Notes under the pieces: generated by a model
What the model was told of the DNA's origin: nothing
What the model saw: the letters and a program-made list of their open reading frames with translations, nothing else
Database searches by the model: none
Position numbers and translations under genes: made by a program
Shown: positions 63,467 through 64,000 of the stretch, one piece after another
How the letters are laid out: each line of letters opens with the position of its first letter
How positions within the stretch are numbered: position 1 is the first letter of the stretch
Source of the DNA: Paraburkholderia domus
GTDB taxonomy: Bacteria > Pseudomonadota > Gammaproteobacteria > Burkholderiales > Burkholderiaceae
Assembly (NCBI RefSeq): GCF_905220705.1
Contig: NZ_CAJNAT010000003.1
Coordinates: 372,001-436,000 of the forward strand
DNA: 64,000 nucleotides
Direction: 5' to 3'

Positions 63467-63703
63467 ACAGCATGCACTCCAGCCGAAACCAAGTAATCCG
63501 TACTGCAGCGTGCCTATGAAATAGTTCACGTCGTCGAATCGACTGCTATGAGAACACTTTCGCTGGAGACGCGTTGTTGAACTGCGGACTCAGACGACAG
63601 GGACTGCAGGCGGACTCGGCAATGAAGGGGCTTTCGCGATGGAATCCGCCTGTCCGTGCGGTACCTGCGCAATGACCGGGAAATCCAGAAGTTTGAGGAG
63701 TTT

Positions 63704-64000
63704 ATGACAGTGAATCATGCGAATTGGTCAACATCGAACTTCGAGCCGGCGCATCAGCAACCTGCGTCGACAGGCCACTCTATGAGCGCCTTCTATCACG
63801 GGCGTTGGGTCATCATCGGTTCGACACTTCTGTGTCTGCTAGCAGGCATTGGCTACGCGACGTTCAAGCAGCCTGTGTTTCGCTCCGATATCCTGATTGA
63901 GGTCGAGCAGACTCCGGAACTACCAAAGAGTGCGTTAGGCGACGTGTCGTCGATGTTCGACTTGAAGACCGATGTGTCATCTGAGATCGAGGTACTGAAG
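63704..64000 (+). CDS. Wzc/Wzz-type polysaccharide copolymerase, N-terminal part
   Basis: From ATG 63704, with GAGGAG 8 bases upstream, 99 codons are visible before the window ends. The sequence has a polar start, SAFYHGRWVIIGSTLLCLLAG with one membrane helix (about residues 36-50) and KQPVFRSDILIEVEQ, the Wzz domain beginning. The complete protein likely has a C-terminal tyrosine kinase domain, as Wzc relatives do in exopolysaccharide operons, but that part lies outside. Confidence 0.85.
   Translation, partial: MTVNHANWSTSNFEPAHQQPASTGHSMSAFYHGRWVIIGSTLLCLLAGIGYATFKQPVFRSDILIEVEQTPELPKSALGDVSSMFDLKTDVSSEIEVLK

Noticed and set aside
1..64000. CRISPR array, tRNA, rRNA or prophage genes
   Set aside because: No regularly spaced short direct repeats, cloverleaf sequences, rRNA segments, integrase or phage structural genes were recognised.

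Overview
The window is chromosomal DNA from a GC-rich betaproteobacterium, most likely Paraburkholderia or a close Burkholderiaceae relative. The reasons are the gene content and order (CobA-CysN-CysD-CysH-DUF934-CysI opposite CysB; urtABCDE with ureDABCEFG; a KdoO-type Kdo hydroxylase beside waaA and waaC), the family-specific DUF2844/DUF3443 and DUF6429 genes, and the codon use. No rRNA, tRNA or CRISPR array was seen.

Layout. 1-1703: the end of lptF, lptG (LPS export) and a small CbiX-type chelatase. 1795-2995: a pair of inverted copies of an interspersed repeat enclosing a small DUF6429 gene. 3037-11700: assimilatory sulfate reduction and siroheme genes on the minus strand, divergent cysB, then an amino-acid-type periplasmic binding protein. 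11983-16404: an RND efflux adaptor and pump. 16497-18429: an AbiE-like type IV toxin-antitoxin pair with an inverted-repeat operator. 18633-20023: a small conserved protein and a J-domain protein. 20073-27124: a self-regulated sugar catabolic and ABC transport operon (LacI, ATPase, permease, binding protein, TIM-barrel isomerase, Gfo/Idh oxidoreductase) behind a perfect LacI-type palindrome. 27423-30019: a PIMT-like methyltransferase, a rhodanese and a TolC-family protein.

30153-34133 holds two tandem DUF2844-DUF3443 pairs. Both DUF3443 lipoproteins carry the two Asp motifs (DTGS and DSGT), the flap-like segment and the C-terminal signature expected of a bilobal pepsin-like aspartic protease. 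This is the strongest candidate here for an undescribed system.

34698-52213 is the urea uptake and urease locus: urtABCDE, then ureD, ureA, B, C, E, F and G. It is interrupted twice: between urtD and urtE by a second inverted pair of the interspersed repeat, and between ureD and ureA by a minus-strand Rhs toxin gene with a colicin-E5-like C-terminus and two related putative immunity genes, plus an orphan binding-protein gene. Matched sigma-54 promoter elements precede urtA and the orphan binding protein.

52266-57265 holds LPS core genes (waaA, kdoO, waaC, phosphomannomutase). 57561-61882 encodes a flippase, two glycosyltransferases and GalE. 62603-64000 starts an exopolysaccharide operon (undecaprenyl-phosphate sugar transferase, then a Wzc/Wzz-type protein cut by the window edge).
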